From Streptomyces sp. NBC_01235 (GTDB taxonomy: Bacteria > Actinomycetota > Actinomycetes > Streptomycetales > Streptomycetaceae), in the NCBI RefSeq assembly GCF_035989285.1, contig NZ_CP108513.1, positions 124,001 to 188,000 on the forward strand: DNA of 64,000 nucleotides, given 5' to 3'. The translations under genes were made by a program, and so were the position numbers. Below are positions 26,425-36,091 of the stretch, in pieces. How positions within the stretch are numbered: position 1 is the first letter of the stretch; every line of letters starts with the position of its first letter. The notes under the pieces are model-generated. The model was given only the letters and a program-made list of their open reading frames with translations. It had not been told where the DNA came from and did no database searches.

Positions 26425-26910
26425 GTGAAGCGCTCGCAATTCCGAAGAACGTGGAAGCCGGGCACCATCGTGGCGCTGGCCGCGGTAGTGGGCCTTGCCT
26501 CACCGGCGGCGGCCGCGACCTCGACCACGACGGTCACGGCATCACCCTCGGCAGCGTACGTCGGGGCACCCGTGACGCTGACCGCGACCGTGACCTGCGA
26601 CGTGGATCCCAGCGGAAATGACCTGGGCGTGACGTTCTGGGACGGGGGGAACATCATCGACTCGAGGACTGTCGGCGCGAACGGACAAGCGGTGCTTTCG
26701 ACCTCCTTCGCGACCGCCGGCTCTCACAAGATCACGGCCGCCTACAACGGCAACGGCACCTGCGACGCTTCGAACGGCGAGACCACCGTCGAAGTCTCGG
26801 CACTGCCCGTACCCCCTACGCCACCCGCGAACGGGCTCTGCCTCCTCACCTGCAGCAGCCTGTTCGGTTTCTCCGTCGGTGACATCCACCAGCACGTCGA
26901 AGTGCACTGA
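26425..26910 (+). CDS. small secreted Ig-like protein
   Basis: A 161-residue protein from GTG 26425 with AAGGAG eight bases upstream. A signal peptide is clear: basic start, hydrophobic VALAAVVGLASPAAA, cleavage near residue 31. The mature part is one Ig-like domain of the type seen in bacterial surface proteins (TVTASPSAAYVGAPVTLTATV ... ITAAYNGNGTCD) with two cysteines likely bridged, then a proline linker and a C-terminal tail with CLLTC and HQHVEVH. It probably acts outside the cell and sits just downstream of two IPT genes. Function unknown. Confidence 0.8.
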   Translation: MKRSQFRRTWKPGTIVALAAVVGLASPAAAATSTTTVTASPSAAYVGAPVTLTATVTCDVDPSGNDLGVTFWDGGNIIDSRTVGANGQAVLSTSFATAGSHKITAAYNGNGTCDASNGETTVEVSALPVPPTPPANGLCLLTCSSLFGFSVGDIHQHVEVH

Positions 26911-27159
26911 CCCGCCTGACGGCTCAGCGGCATCGACCCGGCACGCGTTCCGCGTTCCCTCCAACTGGGCAGGACGCTACGCCGGGCACCCTCCCACCTG
27001 CAGCGAGCACGGCAACGTCCACCTCCCGGTCAGCGCGGGCAAGGGTTAACCTCGCGCATTCCTGAGGTGGCCTGTCCGAGGCTTGATCAAATTGGCGAGG
27101 AGTGCCCCTGACCTGGAACGGTGGGACTTGTATAGGGTCCTGCTCGCGTCAGGAAAGCG

Positions 27160-27911
27160 GCACTCCTCGGGTGAAGAAGCGTTGCGCGTCGTACCCGCAT
27201 GTCCGCGTCGAGGGCGGTGGCTGACCGGCGCTCTCCCAGGCAGGGGCCGTGCTGCTGGTCAAGACGGTCCGCAGGACCGGTCTGGACGCGGCGACATCAA
27301 CGGCATGGGCGCCCTGGTGCAAGCCGTGGGCGGTGCACGATCCGGGCAAGATCCTGCTGAATGTGGCGCTTTCGGTCGCCTGGGCGGTGACTGCCTGGCC
27401 GATGTGGGCTGGCTGCGGGCCCAGCCGGCCGTGTTCTGGCCGGTGGCCTGCGACCCGACCGTTTCCCGCCTGATCGACACGCTCGCCGCGAACGGCAAGC
27501 GCGCTCTGACCGCGATCCGCGCCGCACGGGCCGAAGTGCGCGAGCACGTCTGGAAACTGGCCAGGCAGCGCCGGATGCGGGTGATCAGGTGACCGTGGAT
27601 CTGGACGGCATCCTGGTGATCGCGCACTCGGACAAGGAAGATGCGGCGGCAACCTGGAACAAGACGTTCGGCCACCACCCGCTGCCGGGGTTCGTCGATC
27701 ACGGATCCGACGGCAGCGGGGAGCCGGTCGCGGGCCTGCTGCGGCTGGGCAACGCGGCTCCAACACCGCCACCGACCACATCACCAACGCTCAACTCGCG
27801 CCGGCCCGGATGCCCAAGACCTGCCGGCGAGGACAGCAGACGCTGATCCGCTGTGATTCCGGCGGCGGAACACACGAGTTCGTGGCCTGGCTCGCCCAGC
27901 GCGGCCGCTGA
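27160..27911 (+). pseudogene. IS1380-family transposase remnant
   Basis: Pieces of one transposase occur in successive frames. They are VLLVKTVRRTGLD to ILLNVALSVA (27249-27375), GGDCLADVGWLRAQPAVF to ARAEVREHVWKLA (to about 27580), DLDGILVIAHSDKEDAA to HHPLPGFVDHGS (27595-27760), then HITNAQLAPARMP and CDSGGGTHEFVAWLAQ to about 27911. The order and motifs match IS1380 transposases including the DLDGTLV-type catalytic aspartate. At least three frameshifts and a missing C-terminus make it inactive. Confidence 0.8.
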
Positions 27912-28281
27912 CTGTCGCATTCGGTCGGCATGACCCTCGTTGCCGTGCGGCAGCGCCGCCTCGACGTCCGCGTTCCTAAGAACCTGGTACCGCACCTCTT
28001 GAATCTGTAGGGACATTTTTGTGACCAACGCTCCCGTCGTACGGCGTTGCCGTGTCCCTCGACGGCGCCTGAGCTCAGAAGGCGCCGACGTGGCCATCAC
28101 CCCTCCCCGCCTCCGCGCGCACGTCACCACCGACGACAAGAGGAACCCGCGTGGGGCCGAATTCTTACCAGACGCTGACGCGACGGCCGACCAGCTGCCT
28201 CCGCCACGCTCCACCAGCGACCCTGGTCCCCTCGCCACCGATCCGCAGTGGTGATGGTCGCAGACCCGCGAGGAGCCGGAT
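27912..28281. other. intergenic, no gene supported
   Basis: About 370 bases. A frame starting GTG 28021 (77 codons) shows no recognisable feature and lacks a good ribosome binding site. Confidence 0.4.
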
Positions 28282-28482
28282 ATGAGCAGGCCCAAGCAGC
28301 TCACCAACAACATGGCGAAGACAAGGAGCCCTCTGCATGTCATAGGCGCCGGATTCCTCGCGACCACGGCGGGTGGAACGACGGTGACCGTTGCCTTGGC
28401 CGATCACTCCGTCATCGTGCAGGGCGACGCGCCAGCCGATTCGCTCGCTTCTTGGGGCTCTCTCGTCCACGACGACCGGTGA
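28282..28482 (+). CDS. small hypothetical protein
   Basis: A 66-residue frame from ATG 28282 with GAGGAG seven bases upstream. A basic start is followed by one weakly hydrophobic stretch (LHVIGAGFLATTAGGTTVTVALA), which could be a signal peptide or a single membrane segment. I recognise no family. The ribosome binding site is the main support. Confidence 0.4.
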   Translation: MSRPKQLTNNMAKTRSPLHVIGAGFLATTAGGTTVTVALADHSVIVQGDAPADSLASWGSLVHDDR

Positions 28483-28965
28483 GGCCGGCTGACTGCGGTC
28501 AGCACGAGCGGCGGGACGGCGACGTCCCGAACGCTGACCAACAAGCCGACTCCCGGGGCTTCATGATCACCCAGACTGCCGCTTGCAGACGGGCGATGCG
28601 TGGGTCGCCGCGACGGCGGGGTGGTGGAGGTGTGCGCACCCCCGCGATGGCAGGCATTCGGGCGGTGGCGACCGCTGCCGTCGCGGGCGCGGGAAGGGCA
28701 CGTCCCCTCAATGGGTGGCGTGTTACGCCGATTCACTTGTCGGAGCCACAGCACCCTGATCCCATGGGTTCTGGTGCGGTCATCCGTGCAGTTCCGGCTC
28801 GGGTGACCACGCCGATTTCGCCCCTCTGGAAGACGTTGCACCCGGTGTCGTACCAGAGCCGCACCATGCGCGGGTAGGGGGTGGCCGTCAGGGCCGGGAA
28901 GGTCCGTCCGGTGAAGCGGTGACCGGCGACCACTCTCAGCGGAGGCCTGAGCCGGGTGGCCATGG
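28483..28965. other. intergenic, no gene supported
   Basis: About 480 bases downstream of the GT-C-like gene (which ends at 28966 on the minus strand). The long minus frame crossing it looks like an out-of-frame shadow. Confidence 0.4.
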
Positions 28966-30312
28966 TCACCATCCCGTCAGCAGCAGGTGGTTGAGGAGCA
29001 GGGCGAGGGCAGCCTGTGCGGTGAGCCAGGCGCGGCGTCTGCTCAGGAACGCGCATGCCGGGATCAGCCACATCGCGAACGGCAGCCAGATGCGCTCGGT
29101 TTCCGCTTTGCTCATGCCGGAGAGGTCGGCGGCGAGGAGCGCGAGCAGGGCGGCGAGGGCGAGCAGGGCGAGGCGGGGTTCGGCGTCGGAGCGGCGCAGC
29201 CACGTGCGAACACCCTGGCGGATGGGAGCCGAACCGGCTCGTCGCAGCCCGGCCACCGTCGCCGGACCCACGACGAGCGCCGTGCACGCGAGGTTCGCCC
29301 ACACCCAGTAACCGTACGGCCGGATACCACCGGCCCCTTGGTAGTAGCGGGTGACCAGCAGGTGATACGCCTCCCACCAGTTGAAGCCCGCGAACGTGAA
29401 CACGACCGGGGCGACGACGAATCCGGCGAGGACGTAGGGGAGGGGGCGGAGCCGTCGGGAGCCGAGCAGCAGGACGCCACCGGCGATCACCGCGAACAGT
29501 GTCAGCCCGTACGAGAGATACATGGTGAGGCCGAAGAGGAGCCCGGAGGCGAGACCTGTCGACCGGGGCCGGTGTCCCGTGGCCGCCAGGGCGAGGAACG
29601 CGATCGCCCAGGCGGCGACCGCCGCGAAATATCCGTCCGCAGAGGTGCCCATCCACACGGCCGCCGGTGCCAGGACCAGGAAGGGCGCGGCACGGCGGGC
29701 GAGCGCCTCCCCGGACAGCACTCGTACGGTGACGAGGACCGCCACCACCGCTGTCGCCCCGACGGTGATGCACCAGACGCCCGCCCATGCCCCGCCGCCC
29801 AGCCCGATCCGATCGAGGAGGACGAAGGTGAGGGTCGCCGCGGGGGGATGTCCGGCGACATGCGCGGGCCAGGCGTCGGGTGAGTGGATCAGGATGTGGT
29901 GAGTGAAGTCCCGCAGGGCGGCGGGGATGTCGTGGAAGCGGTTGACGGGGTCGATGACCTGGAGGTACTCGTACTTGGTCGTGAGCCGACGGGCGATTCC
30001 GCGCTGCCACCCGTCGACCAGGGCGAGCGAGAACGTCCACGCCATGGCGGTGCCCCAGGCAGCGCACAGCAGCGCGCGCCAGGGCAGCCGGGCGGCGAGG
30101 AGCGGCCCGTACGCGACGACCACGACGGCCACCACGATCGCGGCGGGGGTGCCGGGGCCGACATGCGGCTCCCAATGACCGTACAGCGGCGGCCAGCTGA
30201 CATGAAGGTTTCCGTAACGGTGTTCCATGGCAGTGCCGATCACAGCCGCCGTTGTGACGAGCAGCGCTGCGGCCAGGGCCGCGGACAGGTCACGCAGAAG
30301 ATCGCGGTTCAC
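28966..30312 (-). CDS. polytopic membrane protein, possible GT-C glycosyltransferase
   Basis: A 448-residue protein starting at GTG 30312 with about eleven hydrophobic segments spread over its length. A large loop between the second and third segments holds VDGWQRGIARRLTTKYEYL, HDIPAALRDFTHH and HVAGHPPAATL, and a later loop has WWEAYHLLVTRYYQG. This loop-then-helices arrangement resembles GT-C type glycosyltransferases that use lipid-linked sugars, but I see no certain catalytic aspartate pair. It is located in the membrane. It has no operon partner; both sides are relic-rich. The call of membrane protein is firm, the enzymatic class is not. Confidence 0.75.
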   Translation of the reverse strand: MNRDLLRDLSAALAAALLVTTAAVIGTAMEHRYGNLHVSWPPLYGHWEPHVGPGTPAAIVVAVVVVAYGPLLAARLPWRALLCAAWGTAMAWTFSLALVDGWQRGIARRLTTKYEYLQVIDPVNRFHDIPAALRDFTHHILIHSPDAWPAHVAGHPPAATLTFVLLDRIGLGGGAWAGVWCITVGATAVVAVLVTVRVLSGEALARRAAPFLVLAPAAVWMGTSADGYFAAVAAWAIAFLALAATGHRPRSTGLASGLLFGLTMYLSYGLTLFAVIAGGVLLLGSRRLRPLPYVLAGFVVAPVVFTFAGFNWWEAYHLLVTRYYQGAGGIRPYGYWVWANLACTALVVGPATVAGLRRAGSAPIRQGVRTWLRRSDAEPRLALLALAALLALLAADLSGMSKAETERIWLPFAMWLIPACAFLSRRRAWLTAQAALALLLNHLLLTGW

Positions 30313-30589
30313 ACCGGCACGCTAGGCCGGGGAATGCCGGATGAGGCTCCGGTGAGCCTGGACGTCAGCATTTCGTCATGAGTTGCGGGCCCCGCCCTCG
30401 ACCCGTACCGCCCTACGGCATCGGGACTTGCGCGACCATCGGCTCCCCACCTCGCCCGGTTTCTGGCGCAGCCCGCTGCGCAGTCCCTGGTTCACTTCCG
30501 TGGTCGGTATCGTGCTGCTCGACGGGTCACGGTGCCCTTCATAAGGGGCCTTGTGTCGTACGCCGCGTAGCCCTCGTGGGAGCTGCCGG

Positions 30590-30922
30590 GTCGGAGACGA
30601 CCCCACCCGCTACGCCTGCGCGAAGGCTCGCAAGGACTACGTCGGCACCGGCCCCATCACCTGGGTCTCCGGCAAGAGCCACATCGTCCAGGCCCGCTAC
30701 GTCCGCAACAACCGGCTTGCTGACGCCCTGCAACGCCAGGCGTTCTCCGCCGTGAAGGCCTCACCCGGCGCCCGCCACTACTACGACAAGCAGCGCGCCC
30801 GCGAGACCGGCTACAACCCCGCCCTCCGCCAGGTCGGCAACCTCCACGGATGCCTCAAGACCCGCACCCGCTACGACGAAGCGACCGCCTGGTCACACCA
30901 CGCCCACCCCCATGCCGCTTGA
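30590..30922 (+). pseudogene. IS110-family transposase C-terminal fragment
   Basis: The frame reads GDDPTRYACAKARKDYVGT, then SPGARHYYDKQRARETGYNP, ALRQVGNLHGCLKTRTRYDE and ATAWSH, which is the C-terminal transposase_20 region of IS110 elements. The start of the gene, including the DEDD domain, is absent. It lies between the GT-C-like gene and a LacI relic. Confidence 0.75.
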
Positions 30923-31019
30923 CACCGAACGACATGGGTGTCCGACCTGCCGCCGGTGAACGACAAGGCCCCCGGACACGGGCCGACTCGGCTTCTACCT
31001 CTTCGTCGACGAGCTAGGT

Positions 31020-31571
31020 GGCGACCTCGGCTCTTGTAGTCTCCGGCTGGGGTCCGGACAGCAGCCGCGGCACCATGCAGGCGGGCGAGCGCCGTCATGT
31101 CGGCGAGCGGGGTGCGCACGGTCGTCAGACGCGGAGTCACCCGGTCCGCGAAGGGCAGATCGTCGTAGCCGACCAACGCTGACGTCGTCCGGAATGCGCA
31201 GCCCGAGCGACACGGCCGCGCGATAGGTGCCCACCGTCTGATGTTGCTGTCGGCGAAGACCGACATCGTGCCGTCGGCGACGCCGGTAGCTCCGGAGCGT
31301 GCCGATGCGCGAGGCCGTGGGTGAAGTCGCCGTAGCGCACAAGGCCCGGATCAAAGGGGATCCCGGCTTCTTCCAGCGCCGAGCGGAGGATGCCGAGGCG
31401 GCCCTGCTCCTCCTGCTGGCGGGGGTGAGTTCGGGCATGACGTTCAGTTCTTACGTGTCCATGACGCGCAGCGTGAACAGCGGCCAAGCGCCGACCACTC
31501 AGGTGAGGCTGGGGGCATCCGGGCGGCGAGTGATACGCATCGCCGCTGGGCCAAGAACCACGTCGTGACAT
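31020..31571 (-). pseudogene. LacI-family regulator remnant
   Basis: The sugar-binding half of a LacI protein is scattered over several frames: RLGILRSALEEAGIPFDP and GDFTH (about 31320-31420), TMSVFADSN (about 31250), AVSLGLRIPDDVSV (about 31190), VGYDDLPFADRVTPRLTTV and RTPLADMTALA (31090-31170). The N-terminal helix-turn-helix is missing and there are at least three frameshifts. It might once have regulated a sugar gene. Confidence 0.7.
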
Positions 31572-31582
31572 CAGGAGTTCTC

Positions 31583-33025
31583 ATGCGAGCAGATCACAGG
31601 CGCGGCCGAAGCCGCCGCAACGCCATCATGGCGGTCACGGCGCTGCTGGCAGGGGGCGGTGGCCTCGTAGCCGTGAACTACGCCGCCAACGCCTCCAACG
31701 TCACCGCCACCGCTCCTACAACGCGGTCAGCCCAGACGATCAGCTGCCCGGACGTGAAGGGCAAGCTGCCGGCCGTCCCCCAGCAGGCACAGGCCGAGGT
31801 GGACCGGAACCTGCAGTTGCTGGACCTCCAGACCGCGGAGGCCAACCAGCGGCTGGTCGACACCCGTGGGCAAGGGGGCCCGAACTTTGTACAGAACGCG
31901 ATCCTCGGACCTCTGACAGAGAAGAGGAAGGCGACCATCGACCGGATCGCCATCGCCATCGGGCGGGCGGCCGCCAAGCCCACAGGGCTGGACGCTCTCG
32001 CCGCCTGCAACCTCGGTCTCGACGCACCCGGGACCCAGACATCCGGGACCGGGGCTGCGAGCCAGAGCCCCGGCGGCGCCCAGGGCGACGGAGGCGACAC
32101 CGGACAGCAAGGAAACAGCTCCGGCGCCGCAGGACAGAGCAACGACGGGCCCACCGCGGCCGACTTCGTGGACATCACCAAGGTGGCCCCGAACGTGCGC
32201 CGGGTCCGCCGGCAGGCAGGCGCCTCGACCGGAGCCTTCACCTCCCGATGCGGAGTCAACAAGCAGGGACAGCACAACTCGGACAACGACATCGTGGCTC
32301 CCGGTGTCAGCAACGGCGCCCACCACGTCCACGACTACGTGGGCAACCGGAGGGTCGACTTCAACTCGACCAACGAGTCCCTCAGCGCCCAGGGAACCTC
32401 CTGCACCAACGGCGACCAGTCCGCGTACTACTGGCCCGTCCTGCGGGACACCACCCGTCAGGGCCCCGACGCCAACGACCTCGGCGGTGGCGCCGAGGGC
32501 AACAAGGGAGCCATCCTGGTGCCCTCGACGGTCACGATCACCTACCAGGGCAGCCCCACCGGCAAGGTCGTGGCGATGCCACGCTTCCTGCGGATCATCA
32601 CCGGTGACGCCAAGGCGTTCACCAACGGGACCAAGAACGCCAACGCCCACTGGAGCTGCACCGGCTTCGAGAACAAGGTCCAGCTCACCGACAAGTACCC
32701 GATCTGCCCCAGCGGCAGCAAGGTGGTGCGCAGCTTCGCCTTCCAGAGCTGCTGGGACGGCAGGAACATCGACAGCGCCGACCACCGCAGCCACGTCGCC
32801 TTCGCCGACGCAGGCGGCAACTGCGCAAGCGGCTTCAAGGCCATCCCGCAGCTGACCATGCGGCTCACCTACAAGACCCCTGCGGCACCGAACTTCGCCG
32901 TCGACGGCTTCCAGGGACAGCAGCACAACGCCATCACCGACCACAACGACTTCATCAACGTGATGAACGACCGGCTCATGAACCAGGCGGTCTCCTGCAT
33001 CAACTCAGGGCGCCGCTGCGCCTGA
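31583..33025 (+). CDS. secreted DUF1996-domain protein
   Basis: A 480-residue exported protein from ATG 31583 with AGGAG six bases upstream. A signal peptide with twin arginines (RRGRSRRNAIMAVTALLAGGG) spans residues 1-35. Residues 40-140 are alpha-helical, then a glycine/serine/glutamine-rich linker (about 145-190). The DUF1996 domain follows, with FTSRCGVNKQGQHNSDNDIV, HHVHDYVGN, WSCTG, SCWDG and DHRSHVAF, including conserved histidines and cysteines. The family occurs in secreted fungal and actinobacterial proteins; its activity is unknown to me. A membrane protein gene follows on the same strand after a terminator. Confidence 0.85.
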   Translation: MRADHRRGRSRRNAIMAVTALLAGGGGLVAVNYAANASNVTATAPTTRSAQTISCPDVKGKLPAVPQQAQAEVDRNLQLLDLQTAEANQRLVDTRGQGGPNFVQNAILGPLTEKRKATIDRIAIAIGRAAAKPTGLDALAACNLGLDAPGTQTSGTGAASQSPGGAQGDGGDTGQQGNSSGAAGQSNDGPTAADFVDITKVAPNVRRVRRQAGASTGAFTSRCGVNKQGQHNSDNDIVAPGVSNGAHHVHDYVGNRRVDFNSTNESLSAQGTSCTNGDQSAYYWPVLRDTTRQGPDANDLGGGAEGNKGAILVPSTVTITYQGSPTGKVVAMPRFLRIITGDAKAFTNGTKNANAHWSCTGFENKVQLTDKYPICPSGSKVVRSFAFQSCWDGRNIDSADHRSHVAFADAGGNCASGFKAIPQLTMRLTYKTPAAPNFAVDGFQGQQHNAITDHNDFINVMNDRLMNQAVSCINSGRRCA

Positions 33026-33120
33026 CCCGACGCCCGGGCCGCCACTCCCCCGGCCCCAGGACCTCAGAGCCATCGACTGGAGACGCCATCCGTCCACAAG
33101 GCTCGTGAAAGTCCTCTGCT

Positions 33121-33150
33121 CCGGCCTCGCCGCATGAGCGGCGAGGCCGG
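33121..33150 (+). terminator. terminator-like hairpin after DUF1996 gene
   Basis: A 13-base perfect stem CCGGCCTCGCCGC / GCGGCGAGGCCGG with loop ATGA. Confidence 0.85.
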
Positions 33151-33270
33151 TGTCGTGTCTGAGGGATATCACCCCAGCGGGCGCTTTCCAGAGTTTCGCG
33201 GCACCACGCAAGATCTTACGAAGCCCTTACGCGGCCGCCTCAAGTGATGTAACACACCTACGATCGCAGC

Positions 33271-33879
33271 GTGTTGACCATCCGAAACATCACCCTCGCC
33301 ACTGTCGCGCCCCTTGTGCTGGCCGCGGCGGGCGCCGCGCACCCGCATGGCCTGTCCAGGTCGACAGCCACGGACTGGACACAGTTGCACATCGCACTGC
33401 TGCCGATCTTTCCGCTGCTTACGCTCGGCCTCCTCGTCCCTCTGTGGCACCGCCCCCGGCCTGACGTCGGGGGCTTCGCCACGGTGGTGGCCTGGGCGAG
33501 TGCGTTCACCTACGCCGCCTTCTACACCGGTCTCGACGCGGTGGCCGGTATCGCGGCGGGAACCGCGGTCGAGCACGCTGCCGGGACAGCGAACATAGGG
33601 CCGATCAAGTACCCGCTCTACGACGCGGGTGAGTCGCTCGGGCAGGTCGGTGCCTACGCCCTCATCGTCGCTGTCGTGGCCACGGCGGTCGCGCTCTTCC
33701 CCAAACACGGCGTGCGAGTTGTTCCCGGCACGGTGGTTCTCCTGGTGGCCGGCTGGTCCTTCACGGACAGCCACATCTTCTGGCCCCGCGGCGTATGGAC
33801 CATGCTCGGCTTCGCACTGGGCTTCGCTCTGCTCGCCGCCGGGACCAGAGGGAGCGAATCCGTCCCGCGCCGCGCCTGA
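33271..33879 (+). CDS. five- to six-helix membrane protein of unknown function
   Basis: A 202-residue membrane protein from GTG 33271. Hydrophobic segments lie near residues 5-24, 40-60, 68-95, 125-145, 150-168 and 175-192. Between them are HPHGLSRSTATDWTQLH and AGESLGQVGAY. No ribosome binding site is visible, but TACGAT at 33259-33264 ends six bases before the GTG, so the mRNA may be leaderless. I do not recognise the family. It follows the DUF1996 gene with a terminator between them. Confidence 0.7.
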   Translation: MLTIRNITLATVAPLVLAAAGAAHPHGLSRSTATDWTQLHIALLPIFPLLTLGLLVPLWHRPRPDVGGFATVVAWASAFTYAAFYTGLDAVAGIAAGTAVEHAAGTANIGPIKYPLYDAGESLGQVGAYALIVAVVATAVALFPKHGVRVVPGTVVLLVAGWSFTDSHIFWPRGVWTMLGFALGFALLAAGTRGSESVPRRA

Positions 33880-34094
33880 GCGGGACGGGACTTCCTCCCC
33901 CACCCCGTCGCCCTCTTCCGGGAGCCGACCGAGCGGTAGGGCCCCGAGCGGTTCACCGACGAGCAGGGCCGGAACCGCGGAGGCCCGGCGCCGCCTCCTT
34001 GATGGTCGCGCACTCCGGCGGGCGGAAACCATCGTCTCCCGCGACATACACACCTGACCTGCACCTTCCTCTGGTATGGCAACACCCGCCTCCG

Positions 34095-35205
34095 TTAGGT
34101 CTGTCTCGATCTTGCGGGTCGGCGGGGCAGGAGCTGATGGCAGGTGGCGCAGATGCCGGTCCAGCAGTTCGACAGGTCCTGGATGGCCTCGAGGGTCTGA
34201 TAGAGGGTGAGGCTCGCGTCTCGGCTTCTTGGGTGCAGTCGTTGCTCGGTGAGGAACCCGTGGACGACGGCAGGGTGGCGTGGTGGCGCCAGCCGTTCCA
34301 GGAGCGGCTTCGAAGGGGTCCCGGCAGGCCGTGTTTGAGTTCCTGGTAGTCGTGCTCGATGCGCCAGCGGATCTTGGCCAGGCGGACCAACTCGGCGATG
34401 GGGATGTCTTCGAGCAGGTCTGACAGCCAGAACCGGGCCGGCTTGCTGTCACCGTCGCACCATTCGGCCAGGAACCACACGGTGGGCAGGACACCGTCCC
34501 ACCGGCCGTACTCAGCCACCGCGGCGCCCTGAACAGGCGGCGGGAGCGCACCCCGGCCGGCCGGACCCGCACCCGCAAGAGTGCGAGCGCATCGAGCCGC
34601 GGGAGCCTTCCCAGCGGGCCACCTGCTGAACGCTCGGCATCCGGCTGCCAGGGCCGGTTGTGCTGCCGGCACCGGCGGGCGGCCGCTGCCGGACCAAGGT
34701 GGGGCGGCGGGGGCCGCGTCGTGCGGCTGCACGATCAGATCGGCCCGGATGCCGTCCACGTACCGGGATCTCCCGGCCGGCCAGCGCGTGGCGGAAGTCG
34801 GCGTTCTGTCCGTAGCCGGCGTCGGCCACCACCACCGGCGGCACCAGACCTCACCCCGCCGGCTCGTTCAAGGCGTCCAGGGCGAGGCGTCACTTCTCCC
34901 GGTGCCCGATCTCCTCCGGCACCCCGCTCCGACGGCGGCATACGGCATCGTCCGCCCACTCCTGGGGCGGGAACGGCCTCCAGTGCAGCGGGACCGATGC
35001 GGCGTCGGTGACCCGTGCACGCTGGCTGCGACCTGGCAGTTGGCCTGCTTGCCCAAAGTGCCGCAGCGCTGGTGCGCGGCCCCGACCGACATCCGGCCGT
35101 CCTTGGGGAACGACACGTCGTCGACCGCCCACCCATGCGGGCCGATCAGCGGCACCATCCGCTCCGCGATCCGCCGCTGTCCTGACGGCCGGGGCTGCGA
35201 CCACC
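34095..35205 (-). pseudogene. IS701-family transposase, multiply frameshifted
   Basis: From 5' to 3' on the minus strand: RMVPLIGPHGWAVDDVSFPK, GTLGKQANCQVAASV, PQEWADDAVCRRRSGVPEE, VVVADAGYGQNADFRHAL, LPTVWFLAEWCDG, ELVRLAKIRWRIEHDYQELK, then LHPRSRDASLTLYQTLEA and CPADP. These are consecutive IS701-type motifs including both catalytic aspartates (AVDDVSF, VADAGYG) and the glutamate (RIEHDYQEL), but in three different frames. The N-terminus is missing where it meets the IS1634 fragment on the opposite strand. Confidence 0.8.
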
Positions 35206-35249
35206 GCCTTCGCCCTGCACCGCCGCAGAACCGGGCCAGGAACCCGATC

Positions 35250-35838
35250 GCGGCCGGCTGGACCCGATTACGAGGACGGCACCCCGGTCCTGGCCTGGCA
35301 CTTCGACACCGACGTGGTGAAGGCCGAAGCTGCTGTCGACAGCTGGTACGCACTGCTGACGTCACTCGCCGCCGACCAGGCGGACGCCGGACAGGCCCTG
35401 ATCCACTACAAGGGCCAGGGCGCGGTCGAGCGCAGATGCCACGACTTCAAGGGCCCGCTCGCGGTCGCGCCGATCTTCGTGCAGCACAACCGGCGAGTCG
35501 CCGCACTGATCCACGTCATCTGCCTGGCCCTGCTGGTCTTCTGCCTCATTGAGCGGCAGGTCAGACGGGCGCTCGACCCCGAGCAGACCATGAGCGGCCT
35601 CTACCCCGACAACCGCCGCGTCCGCGCCACCGGCCGCATGATCTTCTACCACCTCGGCGAACTCACCCTGCGGATCGGCAACGTCACCGACCCGCCCACC
35701 GTCCAGATCAGCCGCGGCATCCAACTCCAACTCCTCGACCTCCTCGACCTCCTCGACCTCCTCGACCTCCTCGACCTCCTCGACCTCCTCGACCTCCTCG
35801 ACACCGACATCGGACAAACCCGCTGGCCACAAACCTGA
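35250..35838 (+). pseudogene. IS1634-family transposase C-terminal fragment
   Basis: The frame from about 35250 reads WHFDTDVVKAEAAVDSWYAL, then LIHYKGQGAVERRCHDFKGP, LAVAPIFVQHNRRVAALIHV and LLVFCLIERQVRRAL, which is the C-terminal third of IS1634 transposases including the ERR..DFKGPL block with the catalytic glutamate. The first two DDE residues are lacking. Near its C-terminus lies an expanded leucine-leucine-aspartate repeat. Confidence 0.8.
35731..35802 (+). repeat. 9-bp minisatellite, eight perfect copies
   Basis: Eight identical head-to-tail copies of CTCCTCGAC (72 bases) encode eight LLD tripeptides in the IS1634 fragment. The related stretch in this family usually shows one or two such units. 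Confidence 0.95.
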
Positions 35839-36091
35839 AACGGTGACCCGCGAAGTCCGGGGCCAGACGCCCGACTGCCTCCAGCACACCTTCGACGGCC
35901 CCGGTCGCCTACGTGCGCCAGGGCCGTCGCCGCTGCTCCTCTGGGGGACTGCGTCCGCCCCGTCGCGCCGATGGCAAGGGGCACCGGACGGACGCCGTTG
36001 TGCGCCCGGTCGCGGCGAAGGGCCACCGTCGGGGCAGGCTGCCCGACGGCGGTGTGCCCCCAGCCCCTTGCCCCCTTGACTCTCCTGGGAA

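Noticed and set aside
28733-30175. 480-codon minus frame overlapping the GT-C-like gene
   Set aside because: It is an arginine-rich shadow; the 448-codon frame has the membrane-helix pattern.
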